From: Indolivaga alginatilytica
Lineage (GTDB): Bacteria; Bacteroidota; Bacteroidia; Bacteroidales; Dysgonomonadaceae
Assembly (NCBI RefSeq): GCF_003201355.1
Contig: NZ_QICL01000011.1
Location: 1 to 64,000 of the forward strand
Length of the DNA: 64,000 bases
Direction: 5' to 3'
Shown here: positions 33,769 to 42,149 of the stretch, in pieces
Position numbering within the stretch: the first letter of the stretch is position 1
How the letters are laid out: each line of letters opens with the position of its first letter
Made by a program: the position numbers and the translations under genes
The notes under the pieces: model-generated
Told to the model about the DNA's origin: nothing
The model's input: only the letters and a program-made list of their open reading frames with translations
Databases searched by the model: none

Positions 33769-35763
33769 ATGAAGTATTCTTATTTCCTGCTTGTTTTTCT
33801 TATTTTTCAGCTCTGCTTTATTGAAGTAGATGCTCAGAATAAAGATTCTATAAAAACTCAGCATATCGATGAAGTAATTGTAACTGCACAGGTAAAGCCT
33901 TCCATTGCTCTATCGAGCAACCCCATTCAGGTATTATCAGAATCAGATATAGACAAGACCGGAGTATTATCTATTTCGGATGCCATACGTCGTTTTTCGG
34001 GAGTCGTTGTCAAAGACTTTGGAGGAATCGGAGGCATGAAGACTGTTGCCATCAGAGGTGTAGGTTCTGAGCATACAGCTGTGCTTTATGATGGGATTAT
34101 TGTAAGTAATGCCCAATCGGGACAAGTCGATATAGGACGTTTTTCGTTAGATAATATTGCCATGTTATCTTTGACAATCGGGCAAAGTGACGATATTTTC
34201 AGAACAGCCAAGGCTTCGGCTTCAGTAGGGGTTTTAAGTATTACTACAAGAGAACCTTCTTTCACACATAAAAAATATTCGGTACATGCACAGCTCGTTA
34301 CCGGATCATGGGGACAATTCAATCCATATTTGTATTATGCATATAAATTGAGCAATAAATTCTCATTTTCTCTGGATGGCAGCTGGCAAAGGGCTGATGG
34401 AGAATATAGCTTTAAACAAAAGAATGCGAGTACAGTAATAACGGGAAAGAGACAAAATACCGATGTAGATATTAAGCGTACTGAGTTAAACGTTTTCGGG
34501 GAATTGACCAAATCGCAGGAATTGTCCGTAAAAGTATATTATTTTGATTCGGAGAGAGGCTTGCCGGGTGCCATTATTTTTTATAATAATGATAGTAAGG
34601 AACGTCTATGGGACAGAAACTTTTTTACACAGGCTAAATATATCAATACTATCAGCGATAAATTTAATTGGCAGCTACAAGGTAAATATGGAAATACCTA
34701 TACCCTATATATGGATAAAAACGCTAAATATCCGAATGGTATATTGGAAGATATATATAAGCAGGATGAATTATATCTTACAAGTTCATTACTGTACAAT
34801 CCGGATAAGGCAATATCTTTTTCGTTAGCGCAGGATTATAACTATAATACATTAACAGCTAATTACTCCGGTTTTGCAGAGCCTGACCGGTCTACTTCTC
34901 TTACTTCATTGTCTGCAAAATACGATAATAAGAAACTTACCGTTATAGCGAATTTGCTGGGTACTTATATCACAGAGGATGTGGTGGTGGGTAATAAACC
35001 CGATGATCGAAAAAGGTTATCACCATCTGTCAGTTTTTCTTACCGTCCATTCAATTTTACAGGTCTTAGGATAAGGGCATCGTATAAAGATATATTCAGG
35101 GTTCCTTCGTTTAATGATCTTTATTACATCCGGATGGGTAATACGAGCCTTCGCCCCGAAAAAACTCAGCAATATAATGTAGGGTTAACATGGACAAATT
35201 CTTTCTCTGAATTGTTCAATTATTTTAGTGTTTCTACAGATGTCTATCGTAATGATGTAAAAGACAAGATTGTGATTTATCCTGCTATGTTTGAATCCAA
35301 AGTCGTGAATTTAGGAGAAGTGAAAATAACAGGATTAGATTTTAATACAAATGCCCGTCTGGTATTTAACAATAAATTGAATTTAGAAATATCAGGTAAT
35401 TATACGTATCAGAAAGCTATAGATATTACCGATCCGGCTGATAAAAACAATAGAGACCAGATACCGTATACTCCTGAACATTCGGGTGCAGCATCGTTAA
35501 CGTTGGAAAATCCCTGGGTTAATTTCGGATACTCGTTTATAGCAAGTGGTAAAACATATGCAGAACCTCAAAATATAGATAGAAACAGAATTGAAGGTTT
35601 TATTGATCATACAATCACATTGAACAGAACATTCGAAAGGGGCAGATATAAATTCAGGGTACAAGGTGACATTGCCAACTTATCTAATAAGACGTATTAT
35701 ATAATAAAAGATTATCCTATGCCCGGGCGTTCTTACAGGATATTATTAAGAATGAATTTCTAA
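33769..35763 (+). CDS. btuB: TonB-dependent cobalamin receptor (BtuB-like)
   Basis: 664-residue outer-membrane receptor. Signal peptide (ends near VDAQ, residue 23), TonB box region HIDEVIVTAQV (about 33-43), plug domain (about 45-145; IQVLSESDIDKTGVLSISDA, VAIRGVGSEHTAVLYDGI) and a 22-stranded barrel ending in a C-terminal Phe. Assignment to B12 rests on the cobalamin riboswitch in its leader and on the BtuG/BtuF/BtuC/BtuD-like genes that follow. By sequence alone a siderophore receptor would be possible. Confidence 0.9.
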   Translation: MKYSYFLLVFLIFQLCFIEVDAQNKDSIKTQHIDEVIVTAQVKPSIALSSNPIQVLSESDIDKTGVLSISDAIRRFSGVVVKDFGGIGGMKTVAIRGVGSEHTAVLYDGIIVSNAQSGQVDIGRFSLDNIAMLSLTIGQSDDIFRTAKASASVGVLSITTREPSFTHKKYSVHAQLVTGSWGQFNPYLYYAYKLSNKFSFSLDGSWQRADGEYSFKQKNASTVITGKRQNTDVDIKRTELNVFGELTKSQELSVKVYYFDSERGLPGAIIFYNNDSKERLWDRNFFTQAKYINTISDKFNWQLQGKYGNTYTLYMDKNAKYPNGILEDIYKQDELYLTSSLLYNPDKAISFSLAQDYNYNTLTANYSGFAEPDRSTSLTSLSAKYDNKKLTVIANLLGTYITEDVVVGNKPDDRKRLSPSVSFSYRPFNFTGLRIRASYKDIFRVPSFNDLYYIRMGNTSLRPEKTQQYNVGLTWTNSFSELFNYFSVSTDVYRNDVKDKIVIYPAMFESKVVNLGEVKITGLDFNTNARLVFNNKLNLEISGNYTYQKAIDITDPADKNNRDQIPYTPEHSGAASLTLENPWVNFGYSFIASGKTYAEPQNIDRNRIEGFIDHTITLNRTFERGRYKFRVQGDIANLSNKTYYIIKDYPMPGRSYRILLRMNF

Positions 35764-35790
35764 GGTCCCAGACCTTTTTATTACGATAGT
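35762..35790 (+). repeat. Intergenic palindromic motif, copy 7 (extended form)
   Basis: AAGGTC-CCA-GACCTT overlapping the btuB stop codon, then TTTATTACGATAGT; 49 bases before the next gene. A six-pair stem followed by a T run, terminator-like. Confidence 0.65.
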
Positions 35791-35824
35791 AATTATAACA
35801 AATTAAATAATAATCAAAAATAAG

Positions 35825-36928
35825 ATGAAAAAAAAGAATTTATTGTGGAGTATGTTACTATTTGGAGCTACTCTAATCGGTTTCTCTTCTTGTAGCGATA
35901 ATGATAGTGATAATAATCAGGATACTTCGGCAGTCGAACTCCCCGGAGCGTATATACTGAATAGTGGAAAAATGGGAAGCAATGGGTCTGTTTTGTCATA
36001 CTATGGCTTTAAGTCGGCGAAAATCTCAAATCAATTTGAAAAGGCAAATGGTATAATGGTGGGGGATGTCGGACAGGATGCAATTGTTTATGGCAGTAAA
36101 ACCTATGTTGCGGTATATAACTCCGGTTTGATCTATGTTTTAGATATTAACGGTAAGATTGTAAGTACCATAAAAAGTGATGCTACACGCCCTTCTGAAA
36201 AACTACAACCACGTGCTTTGGAGTCATACAATGGTAAAGTGTATGTAACTTTATTTGATGGATATCTAGCCCGTATAGATACTACAACATTGACTATTGA
36301 TAAAAGCATAGCAGTAGGTCCTAATCCCGAAGCAGTGAAAGTTGTGAATAATAAAGTATATGTAGCTAATTCGGGTGGTTTTGTAGCTGATTATCAATTT
36401 AATAATACTGTATCAGTTGTAGATCCAGAATTGAGTACTAAGAAAGATATTATTGTAGCAATAAATCCAAACGAGCTTAAAGTGGATAAATATAATAACT
36501 TGTATTTAGTATCATTGGGTAATTATGGTTTGACTAAACCTATTATACCAAACATACTTCAACAAATAAATACAACTACAGATGCTGTAACTAAACTGGA
36601 TGAAGGGCGTTCATTTTCAATATTTCCGGAGGGGGATAGACTATATATGCTGAAAAAAGAGTATGATGCGAGTTATACTCCATCGTCTTCTTTTACTTAT
36701 TACGATATCGTAAATAAGAAAGTGGTAGAAGAAAGTTTTATAACAGATGGAACTACGATAAAAGACATTAGCTTAATAAAATCTGAACCTACCACCGGCG
36801 ATATGTATGTCTTAGGGGCTAATGGACAGAATAATGGGGATATGTATATATTTTCATCAGCAGGTAAATTAAAATCCAAATTAGATACAGGGGGAGCTTT
36901 TCCTGTGAAAATCTGGTTTGTAAAATAA
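35825..36928 (+). CDS. btuG: Surface beta-propeller lipoprotein, BtuG-like
   Basis: 367 residues. Lipoprotein signal with FSSC (Cys23) followed by an acidic stretch SDNDSDNNQD, which resembles the lipoprotein export signal that sends Bacteroidota lipoproteins to the cell surface. The rest is a series of short repeats of propeller type (KTYVAVYNSGLIYVLDINGK; GKVYVTLFDGYLARIDTTTL; NKVYVANSGGF), matching DUF5074/YncE-like seven-bladed propellers. In gut Bacteroides the BtuG propeller sits on BtuB and captures B12. Position directly after btuB in a riboswitch-led locus makes this the likely role; B12 binding is inferred. Confidence 0.8.
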   Translation: MKKKNLLWSMLLFGATLIGFSSCSDNDSDNNQDTSAVELPGAYILNSGKMGSNGSVLSYYGFKSAKISNQFEKANGIMVGDVGQDAIVYGSKTYVAVYNSGLIYVLDINGKIVSTIKSDATRPSEKLQPRALESYNGKVYVTLFDGYLARIDTTTLTIDKSIAVGPNPEAVKVVNNKVYVANSGGFVADYQFNNTVSVVDPELSTKKDIIVAINPNELKVDKYNNLYLVSLGNYGLTKPIIPNILQQINTTTDAVTKLDEGRSFSIFPEGDRLYMLKKEYDASYTPSSSFTYYDIVNKKVVEESFITDGTTIKDISLIKSEPTTGDMYVLGANGQNNGDMYIFSSAGKLKSKLDTGGAFPVKIWFVK

Positions 36929-36943
36929 TATAAAATTTATTAT

Positions 36944-36976
36944 CAAAAGGAGTTGTATTACAGCTCCTTTTGATTT
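36944..36976 (+). terminator. Terminator-like hairpin between btuG and btuF
   Basis: CAAAAGGAG (36944-36952) pairs with CTCCTTTTG (36964-36972), then ATTTTATA. It ends only 18 bases before the btuF start, so it may reduce rather than stop transcription into the downstream genes. Confidence 0.6.
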
Positions 36977-36989
36977 TATATAATAACGT

Positions 36990-38117
36990 ATGAGACATTC
37001 TCTGATTCTATTATTGTTTTCAGTTTTATTAATCTCTTGTTCGGGTAATAAACAATCGATTGAGGTTGATAATGCTATAGATACCGCTTATACGGTAGAA
37101 TATGCCAAAGGCTTTACTGTAAAAAAATACGCCGATTATAAAGAAGTAACAGTTGTAGATCCATGGGATTCTACAAAAATTCTGCAACGATATATTTTAG
37201 TGGATAAAGCTAAAGCCTTACCTGCCAACTTACCTAAAGGTACACTTATCAGAACTCCATTGAGTAGCGTAGTTGCTTATTCAACGATTCATTGTGCTAC
37301 TCTTAATGAATTAGGTGTTTTGTCGACAGTAAAAGGTGTTTGTGAGCCTAGTTATATTGATATCGACTATATTCAGGAAGGTGTAAAAAATGGAACTATT
37401 GCCGATTTAGGTCAGGCAGCAAATCCAGTAATAGAAAAAATAGTAGATGTTGATCCTGAAGCTATTTTTGCTACCCCAATACAAGGGCGTACTTATGGCA
37501 GTATTGATAAAGCAGGTATACCTGTAATAGAAACGCCTGATTATATGGAGCCTTTGCCATTGGGGCGTGCTGAATGGATTAGATTCTATTCTTTATTTTT
37601 TGATAATGAATCGCAAGCTGATTCACTATTCAATACGACTGTGAATAACTATAATGCCATTAAAGATAAAATGGCATCGGTCAAAGAAAAGCCGTCTGTA
37701 TTTATTGATTTAATGTATGGAAACGTTTGGTATATATCGGGTGGAGGTAGTTTCATTTCAAGAATGCTAAGCGATGCCGGTGCTAACTATGTTTGGTCTG
37801 ATAACGATAATGTTGCTTCAACACCTTTAGCTTTCGAAGAGATCTTGGATAAAGCGGGAGATGCCCAATTTTGGTTGATAAAATATAATCATCCGACTGA
37901 TTTGACCTATACTTCGTTAGAAAAAGAATATAAGCCATATTCGTACTTCTCAGCATTCAAGAATCGTAATATTTACGGATGTAATGCGGCTGAGAAGTCT
38001 TATTATGAAGATCTTCCAATACATCCCGATTACATATTACAAGACTTTGCATATATCTTCCATCCGGATCTATTTCCGGACTATACTCCTCGCTATTATA
38101 GTAAGATGAAAGAGTGA
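36990..38117 (+). CDS. btuF: Periplasmic cobalamin-binding lipoprotein (BtuF-like)
   Basis: 375 residues, lipoprotein signal LLISC (Cys17). The mature protein is a class III (helical-backbone) substrate-binding protein of the BtuF/FecB type: a first lobe with RTPLSSVVAYSTIHCATLNE, VDPEAIFATPIQG and GIPVIETPDYMEPLPLGRAE, and a C-terminal lobe with MYGNVWYISGGGSFISRMLS and DAGANYVW. It delivers substrate to the following permease and ATPase. Cobalamin is assigned from the riboswitch-led context; heme or siderophore binding would look similar. Confidence 0.87.
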   Translation: MRHSLILLLFSVLLISCSGNKQSIEVDNAIDTAYTVEYAKGFTVKKYADYKEVTVVDPWDSTKILQRYILVDKAKALPANLPKGTLIRTPLSSVVAYSTIHCATLNELGVLSTVKGVCEPSYIDIDYIQEGVKNGTIADLGQAANPVIEKIVDVDPEAIFATPIQGRTYGSIDKAGIPVIETPDYMEPLPLGRAEWIRFYSLFFDNESQADSLFNTTVNNYNAIKDKMASVKEKPSVFIDLMYGNVWYISGGGSFISRMLSDAGANYVWSDNDNVASTPLAFEEILDKAGDAQFWLIKYNHPTDLTYTSLEKEYKPYSYFSAFKNRNIYGCNAAEKSYYEDLPIHPDYILQDFAYIFHPDLFPDYTPRYYSKMKE

Positions 38118-38233
38118 AGTAATAAAAGTAGATGAAGTCATTTTGTTTGTGTCCGAGATACCATCACGATCGATCGTTTTACTTGGATAGACAATAAATA
38201 CGGCTGTGACTTTACTTTAAAAGAGTATTACTA

Positions 38234-38270
38234 TATTTGTTTAAGCAAAAGGTTTTGATTTACCTTTAGA
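38234..38270 (+). promoter_or_regulatory. -7-like box and palindrome before btuC
   Basis: TATATTTG (38234-38241) is followed after nine bases by AAAGGT-TTTGATTT-ACCTTT (38250-38269), a member of the dispersed palindrome set (copy 8). The hairpin would sit at the very 5' end of a btuC mRNA. Confidence 0.45.
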
Positions 38271-38284
38271 TATAAATAGAACTG

Positions 38285-39328
38285 TTGAAATTGAAAAATA
38301 ACCACCTCGTAAGATATATACTGCTACTTATAGTTGCGATTGTCATTTTATTTTTTGCAAATCTGTTTGTGGGATCTGTAAAGATTCCGTTTCAGGCAAT
38401 GGTTGATATTTTGGCAGGAGGTGAAGCTGTAAAGAAATCTTGGGAACATATTATTATTGAAGTGCGGTTACCTCAGGCTATTACAGCTTTATTTACGGGA
38501 GGAGGAATAGCTGTTGCTGGTTTATTACTACAAACTGCTTTTCGTAATCCTTTGGCCGATGCAGGTATTCTAGGTATCAGTGCAGGTGCAGGGCTTGGTG
38601 TAGCTATTGTCATACTTCTGTTTGGTGGTATAATAGGTAATAACGTAGGCTTTGATCTTTCGATATCTATGACTGTTGTTGCAGGTGCATTTGTAGGAGC
38701 AGCTCTTATACTTCTGATTATTATAGGTTTTGCTTCTATTGTAAAGAACAATATTATGCTGCTGATCATTGGTATCATGGTTGGCTACCTAACCTCTTCG
38801 GTTATTTCTTTACTGAAATACTGGAGTACGAGTGAGCAGGTATTCTCATATATGATCTGGGGGATGGGCGATTTTTCAGGTGTATCTATGGAACAACTTC
38901 CCTTTTACTGTATAACAGTATCAATCGGATTAATATTAGCTGTTGTATTGGTGAAGCCGCTAAATGCCTTGTTGCTAGGTGATAGATATGCTGCTAATCT
39001 AGGGGTTAATATAAAGAGAGTACGTTTTCTGTTATTACTATGTGCAGGCATATTGACGGCTGTAACAACTGCTTATTGTGGTCCCATCTCTTTTATAGGG
39101 TTGGCTGTACCTCATATTGCTCGCCTTATGTTGGGAACATCCAATCATAAGTCGTTATTACCCATGACTATTCTTATAGGTACATTTATGGCTTTGTTAT
39201 GTAACTTGATTAGCGTAATTCCAGGTTCAGCAGGATTAATTCCATTGAACGCTATTACTCCTATTTTTGGAGCTCCTGTAATTATATATGTTATTGTAAA
39301 TCAAAAGAAAATTCAATATTTCAATTAA
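38285..39328 (+). CDS. btuC: ABC transporter permease, FecCD/BtuC family
   Basis: 347 residues with about ten membrane helices. Family motifs: FRNPLADAGILGISAGAGLG, GDRYAANLGVNIKRVR, GPISFIGLAVPHIARLMLG (the loop that contacts the ATPase) and the C-terminal FGAPVIIYVIV. It starts with TTG at 38285; no ATG gives a better start. It is the membrane part of the B12 importer together with btuF and btuD. The stop codon overlaps another palindromic motif. Confidence 0.92.
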   Translation: MKLKNNHLVRYILLLIVAIVILFFANLFVGSVKIPFQAMVDILAGGEAVKKSWEHIIIEVRLPQAITALFTGGGIAVAGLLLQTAFRNPLADAGILGISAGAGLGVAIVILLFGGIIGNNVGFDLSISMTVVAGAFVGAALILLIIIGFASIVKNNIMLLIIGIMVGYLTSSVISLLKYWSTSEQVFSYMIWGMGDFSGVSMEQLPFYCITVSIGLILAVVLVKPLNALLLGDRYAANLGVNIKRVRFLLLLCAGILTAVTTAYCGPISFIGLAVPHIARLMLGTSNHKSLLPMTILIGTFMALLCNLISVIPGSAGLIPLNAITPIFGAPVIIYVIVNQKKIQYFN

Positions 39329-39358
39329 GGTATCAGACCCTTTATTTTTTTTGACTAA
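39327..39358 (+). repeat. Intergenic palindromic motif, copy 9
   Basis: AAGGTATCAGACCCTTT followed by a T-rich run, overlapping the btuC stop and ending about 12 bases before the GTG start of the ATPase gene. Confidence 0.55.
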
Positions 39359-39369
39359 ATACCCATAAG

Positions 39370-40374
39370 GTGAATAAAGAACCTATTATATCAGCTCAAA
39401 ATCTTAGTATCGGGTATCCAAAATCCCGTAACAGGAATACATCTGTGTTGTATGAAGATATGTCATTTAATCTTTATGCAGGAGAGTTAACTTGTCTGTT
39501 GGGTTCTAATGGTGCGGGTAAGTCAACATTGTTGCGTACACTCACGGGGCTTCAACCTTCATTGAGGGGTGAAGTTAATTTACGGGAGAAAAATATTTCA
39601 AAATATTCAGAACAGCAATTGTCTACGCTATTGGGACTTGTATTGACGGATAAAACTATTGTTGGGGGATTAACTGTTTCTGAACTTGTAGCACTAGGAA
39701 GATACCCTTATACAGGCTTCTTTGGTCGATTAACTAAAGAAGATCATCAGATTGTAGAAAAAGCAATGAATGATGTTTGTATTCTGCATAAAAAGGATTC
39801 GTATGTTGCCGAATTATCGGATGGGGAGCGTCAAAAAGTGATGATTGCAAAAGCTTTGGCACAAGAATGTCCTATTATTATATTGGACGAACCGACTGCT
39901 TTTCTTGATATAGTTAACCGTATTGAGATTATGAACTTATTGCATCTGATAGCAATAAAACAAAACAAGACTATTTTATTATCAACTCATGATATAGAGC
40001 TGGCTCTTACTCTGGCTGATCGTTTGTGGTTGTTGGCTAGGGATAAGGGGTTGAAGTGTGGTGTAACAGAAGATATAGTATTATCTGATGCGATAAATGA
40101 TTATATCGGAAATAGTACTATTGTTTTTGATCGACAAACAGGACGATTTGTTTCGGAGCATAATATCACAAAGGAGATATATCTGGAAGCCGATGGTGAA
40201 CTGTTCTTTTGGACAAAGAATTTTTTATCGAGAAAAGGATATTCTCTGACAGATAATGCAACAAACGAACTTTCTTTGAAATTGTCGTCTTCTACTGGGA
40301 TGTCGGTTATTCGAAATAATCGGACGGAGATTCTTTCCTCTTTCGAAGAACTCGATCTTTGGCTAAAAGGCTAA
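39370..40374 (+). CDS. btuD: ABC transporter ATP-binding protein (BtuD/FecE-like) with C-terminal extension
   Basis: 334 residues starting with GTG at 39370. Walker A GSNGAGKST, signature AELSDGERQKVMIAKALAQ, Walker B IIILDEPTAFLD and switch His in LLSTHD are intact. The ATPase core ends near residue 255; about 80 further residues (ITKEIYLEADGELFFWTKNF and following) are an extension absent from E. coli BtuD. The extension's role is unknown; it could be regulatory. Energises the btuC permease. Confidence 0.9.
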   Translation: MNKEPIISAQNLSIGYPKSRNRNTSVLYEDMSFNLYAGELTCLLGSNGAGKSTLLRTLTGLQPSLRGEVNLREKNISKYSEQQLSTLLGLVLTDKTIVGGLTVSELVALGRYPYTGFFGRLTKEDHQIVEKAMNDVCILHKKDSYVAELSDGERQKVMIAKALAQECPIIILDEPTAFLDIVNRIEIMNLLHLIAIKQNKTILLSTHDIELALTLADRLWLLARDKGLKCGVTEDIVLSDAINDYIGNSTIVFDRQTGRFVSEHNITKEIYLEADGELFFWTKNFLSRKGYSLTDNATNELSLKLSSSTGMSVIRNNRTEILSSFEELDLWLKG

Positions 40375-40422
40375 TTCTGTTTTATGGAATTTCTATTACT
40401 CTTTCCTCTATAAAGAAAACCT

Positions 40423-40446
40423 AAGGTTTAAAACCTTTTATTGCCT
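40423..40446 (+). repeat. Intergenic palindromic motif, copy 10
   Basis: AAGGTTT-A-AAACCTT, perfect seven-pair stem, then TTATTGCC; 24 bases before the next start codon. Confidence 0.6.
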
Positions 40447-40460
40447 AAATATGTTTTCTT

Positions 40461-40874
40461 ATGAAAAAATTAGCCTTACTTTCCAGCCTTCTATTAGTTA
40501 GCATAGTTCTTTACTCTCAAGATAAAAAGTTGACAGGAACAGATTCTATTAATACTATTTTTTCTTGTCCTATTGAGAATATGCCTCAGTTTCCCGGAGG
40601 TAATACAGCTCTCATGAAATTTGTCAAAGACAATCTAACATGGCCGGCAATCCATAATGAATCATCTATTGAGGGGCGAGTTGTGGTGAAATTTGTAGTG
40701 AGAGAAACAGGAGAATTATCAGATATAGAGGTTGTGCGTTCTTTAGAAAAATATTTAGATGAGGAAGCTATCCGTATAGTAAAATTAATGCCAAAGTGGA
40801 TACCCGGTGAAAGAAATGGAAAGAAAATACCTTGTCCTTATACTCTCCCCGTTTTGTTCAAAATGGCTCACTAA
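40461..40874 (+). CDS. TonB C-terminal-domain secreted protein (copy A)
   Basis: 137 residues: a signal peptide (MKKLALLSSLLLVSIVLYS) and a TonB C-terminal fold (about 40-135) with MPQFPGGNTALMKFVKDNL, GRVVVKFVVRETGELSDIEV and PKWIPGERNGKKIPCPYTLP. True TonB has an N-terminal membrane anchor and a Pro-rich spacer; both are missing. It therefore is a free or processed periplasmic domain of unknown role. The next gene is a close paralogue 12 bases downstream, and both lie just after the B12 uptake genes that need TonB action. Confidence 0.85.
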   Translation: MKKLALLSSLLLVSIVLYSQDKKLTGTDSINTIFSCPIENMPQFPGGNTALMKFVKDNLTWPAIHNESSIEGRVVVKFVVRETGELSDIEVVRSLEKYLDEEAIRIVKLMPKWIPGERNGKKIPCPYTLPVLFKMAH

Positions 40875-40886
40875 TATCTACTGTTT

Positions 40887-41318
40887 ATGATAAAATTAGT
40901 ATATATTTTTATGCTTATCTTTTTTTCGCTTAATCTGGAAGCTCAAATTAAGCCATCAAAACATGAACCTGCTTATATAGGAAGAGATACTATCACTATA
41001 TATAAGAATCCTGAGGTTATGCCTCAGTTTCCCGGAGGTGAAATCGAAATGATGAAATATATCAGCCAATATCTAAGATATCCGATCCTAGATCAGTCAG
41101 AACTTATTGATAATGGCAGGTTCGTAGTTCGTTTCGTAGTCAGAGAAACGGGTGAAATTGATAATATAAGACTCATTAGACCATTGACTAAATCCTTTGA
41201 AAAGGAAGTTATTCGTTTTGTGGAAAGTATGCCAAAATGGATACCCGGAAAAGTGAATGGTAAGAATGTCGCCTGCTACTTTACAATACCTATCCAAATT
41301 TGTTTTCGTACAAAATAA
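40887..41318 (+). CDS. TonB C-terminal-domain secreted protein (copy B)
   Basis: 143 residues, paralogue of the preceding gene: signal peptide (MIKLVYIFMLIFFSLNLEA), then PEVMPQFPGGEIEMMKYISQ, GRFVVRFVVRETGEIDNIRL and MPKWIPGKVNGKNVACYFTI. The domain ends within a few residues of the stop. Like copy A it lacks a membrane anchor and spacer. The tandem arrangement points to a recent local duplication followed by divergence, most marked at the N-termini. Confidence 0.85.
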   Translation: MIKLVYIFMLIFFSLNLEAQIKPSKHEPAYIGRDTITIYKNPEVMPQFPGGEIEMMKYISQYLRYPILDQSELIDNGRFVVRFVVRETGEIDNIRLIRPLTKSFEKEVIRFVESMPKWIPGKVNGKNVACYFTIPIQICFRTK

Positions 41319-41345
41319 AAAAGCACCCCGAAATTCGGAATGCCT
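41312..41345 (-). terminator. Terminator of rpmE2
   Basis: On the minus strand GCATTCCGA pairs with TCGGGGTGC (two G-U) followed by TTTTTT. It may also stop transcription from the convergent TonB-C gene. Confidence 0.7.
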
Positions 41346-41370
41346 TAAGTATTATTATCACCAAGTAAAA

Positions 41371-41631
41371 TTACTTTTTAACTTGTGTGCGTTTAGCGTA
41401 ACGATTCATGAACTTATCAACACGTCCTGCAGTATCCACCAATTTTTGTTTTCCTGTGTAGAATGGGTGAGAAGAACTAGTGATTTCTAATTTGACTAGA
41501 GGATAAGTAACACCGTCTACTTCGATAGTTTCTCTTGCATTGATTGTCGAACGAGAGATTATGATTTCATCGTTTGACATATCTTTGAAAACAACTGGAC
41601 GGTAGTTTTCTGGATGAATTCCTTTTTTCAT
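41371..41631 (-). CDS. rpmE2: 50S ribosomal protein L31 type B
   Basis: 86 residues. [20 protein letters not shown] and [20 protein letters not shown]-type region ([20 protein letters not shown]) identify L31; length and absence of the CxxC zinc ligands place it in the zinc-independent type B. A TATCTTTG -7 box lies at 41677-41684 on the minus strand. Monocistronic. Confidence 0.96.
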   Translation of the reverse strand: MKKGIHPENYRPVVFKDMSNDEIIISRSTINARETIEVDGVTYPLVKLEITSSSHPFYTGKQKLVDTAGRVDKFMNRYAKRTQVKK

Positions 41632-41676
41632 TGCTATTATTATATTTATTTTTTTAATTATTCTCTTTTAGGTCTG

Positions 41677-41684
41677 CAAAGATA
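41677..41684 (-). promoter_or_regulatory. -7-like promoter box of rpmE2
   Basis: Minus-strand TATCTTTG, 46 bases before the start codon; no clear -33 box. Confidence 0.45.
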
Positions 41685-41964
41685 GACTTTTTTAAAGAAT
41701 AAAAAAATATTACCGATCGAATTTTCCTATTAAAAAGGAGTTGGTCTCCTATTTTTATTCATTAAGTTTGTTTATTCTATTTTTCCGGTTCAAACGTTGG
41801 GTTATTTTATCTATCTATACAAGGATCAAACAGCAATCAACGGTTGGCAATTATTAGGAAATAGGGGTAGTAGGGACCGACCTGTAGTCTGGCCGAATCG
41901 GAAATTAATCAATATGAGAAACAGTGAATAATAAACAAGGGGAAATAAAGATTTCCAAAAAAGT

Positions 41965-42099
41965 GTTACTTTTGTTACTTTTGTCACCTTTTTAATGATT
42001 GTTGTCTGATTTACAATGGTTTAGCGAAGTCCAAAAAGTGACACTTATCAAGTAACCTTTGTTACCTAATTGGTTACTTCTTATAACTAATGTCACTTT
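41965..42099. repeat. GTNAC repeat array with nested inverted repeats
   Basis: The gap 41685-42149 has no gene. At 41965-41987 the unit GTTACTTTT occurs in tandem (GTTAC at 41965 and 41974, GTCAC at 41983, period 9), which also creates two TACTTTTG boxes. At 42035-42099 two nested perfect dyads follow: outer AAAGTGACA/TGTCACTTT and inner AAGTAACC/GGTTACTT. This could be an operator array, an RNA leader structure or the remnant of a small element before the lactonase gene. Confidence 0.55.
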
Positions 42100-42149
42100 A
42101 TTGAAAATTTGGTACGTTTAATTCAAGTAATAAACAAATATAAAAAACT

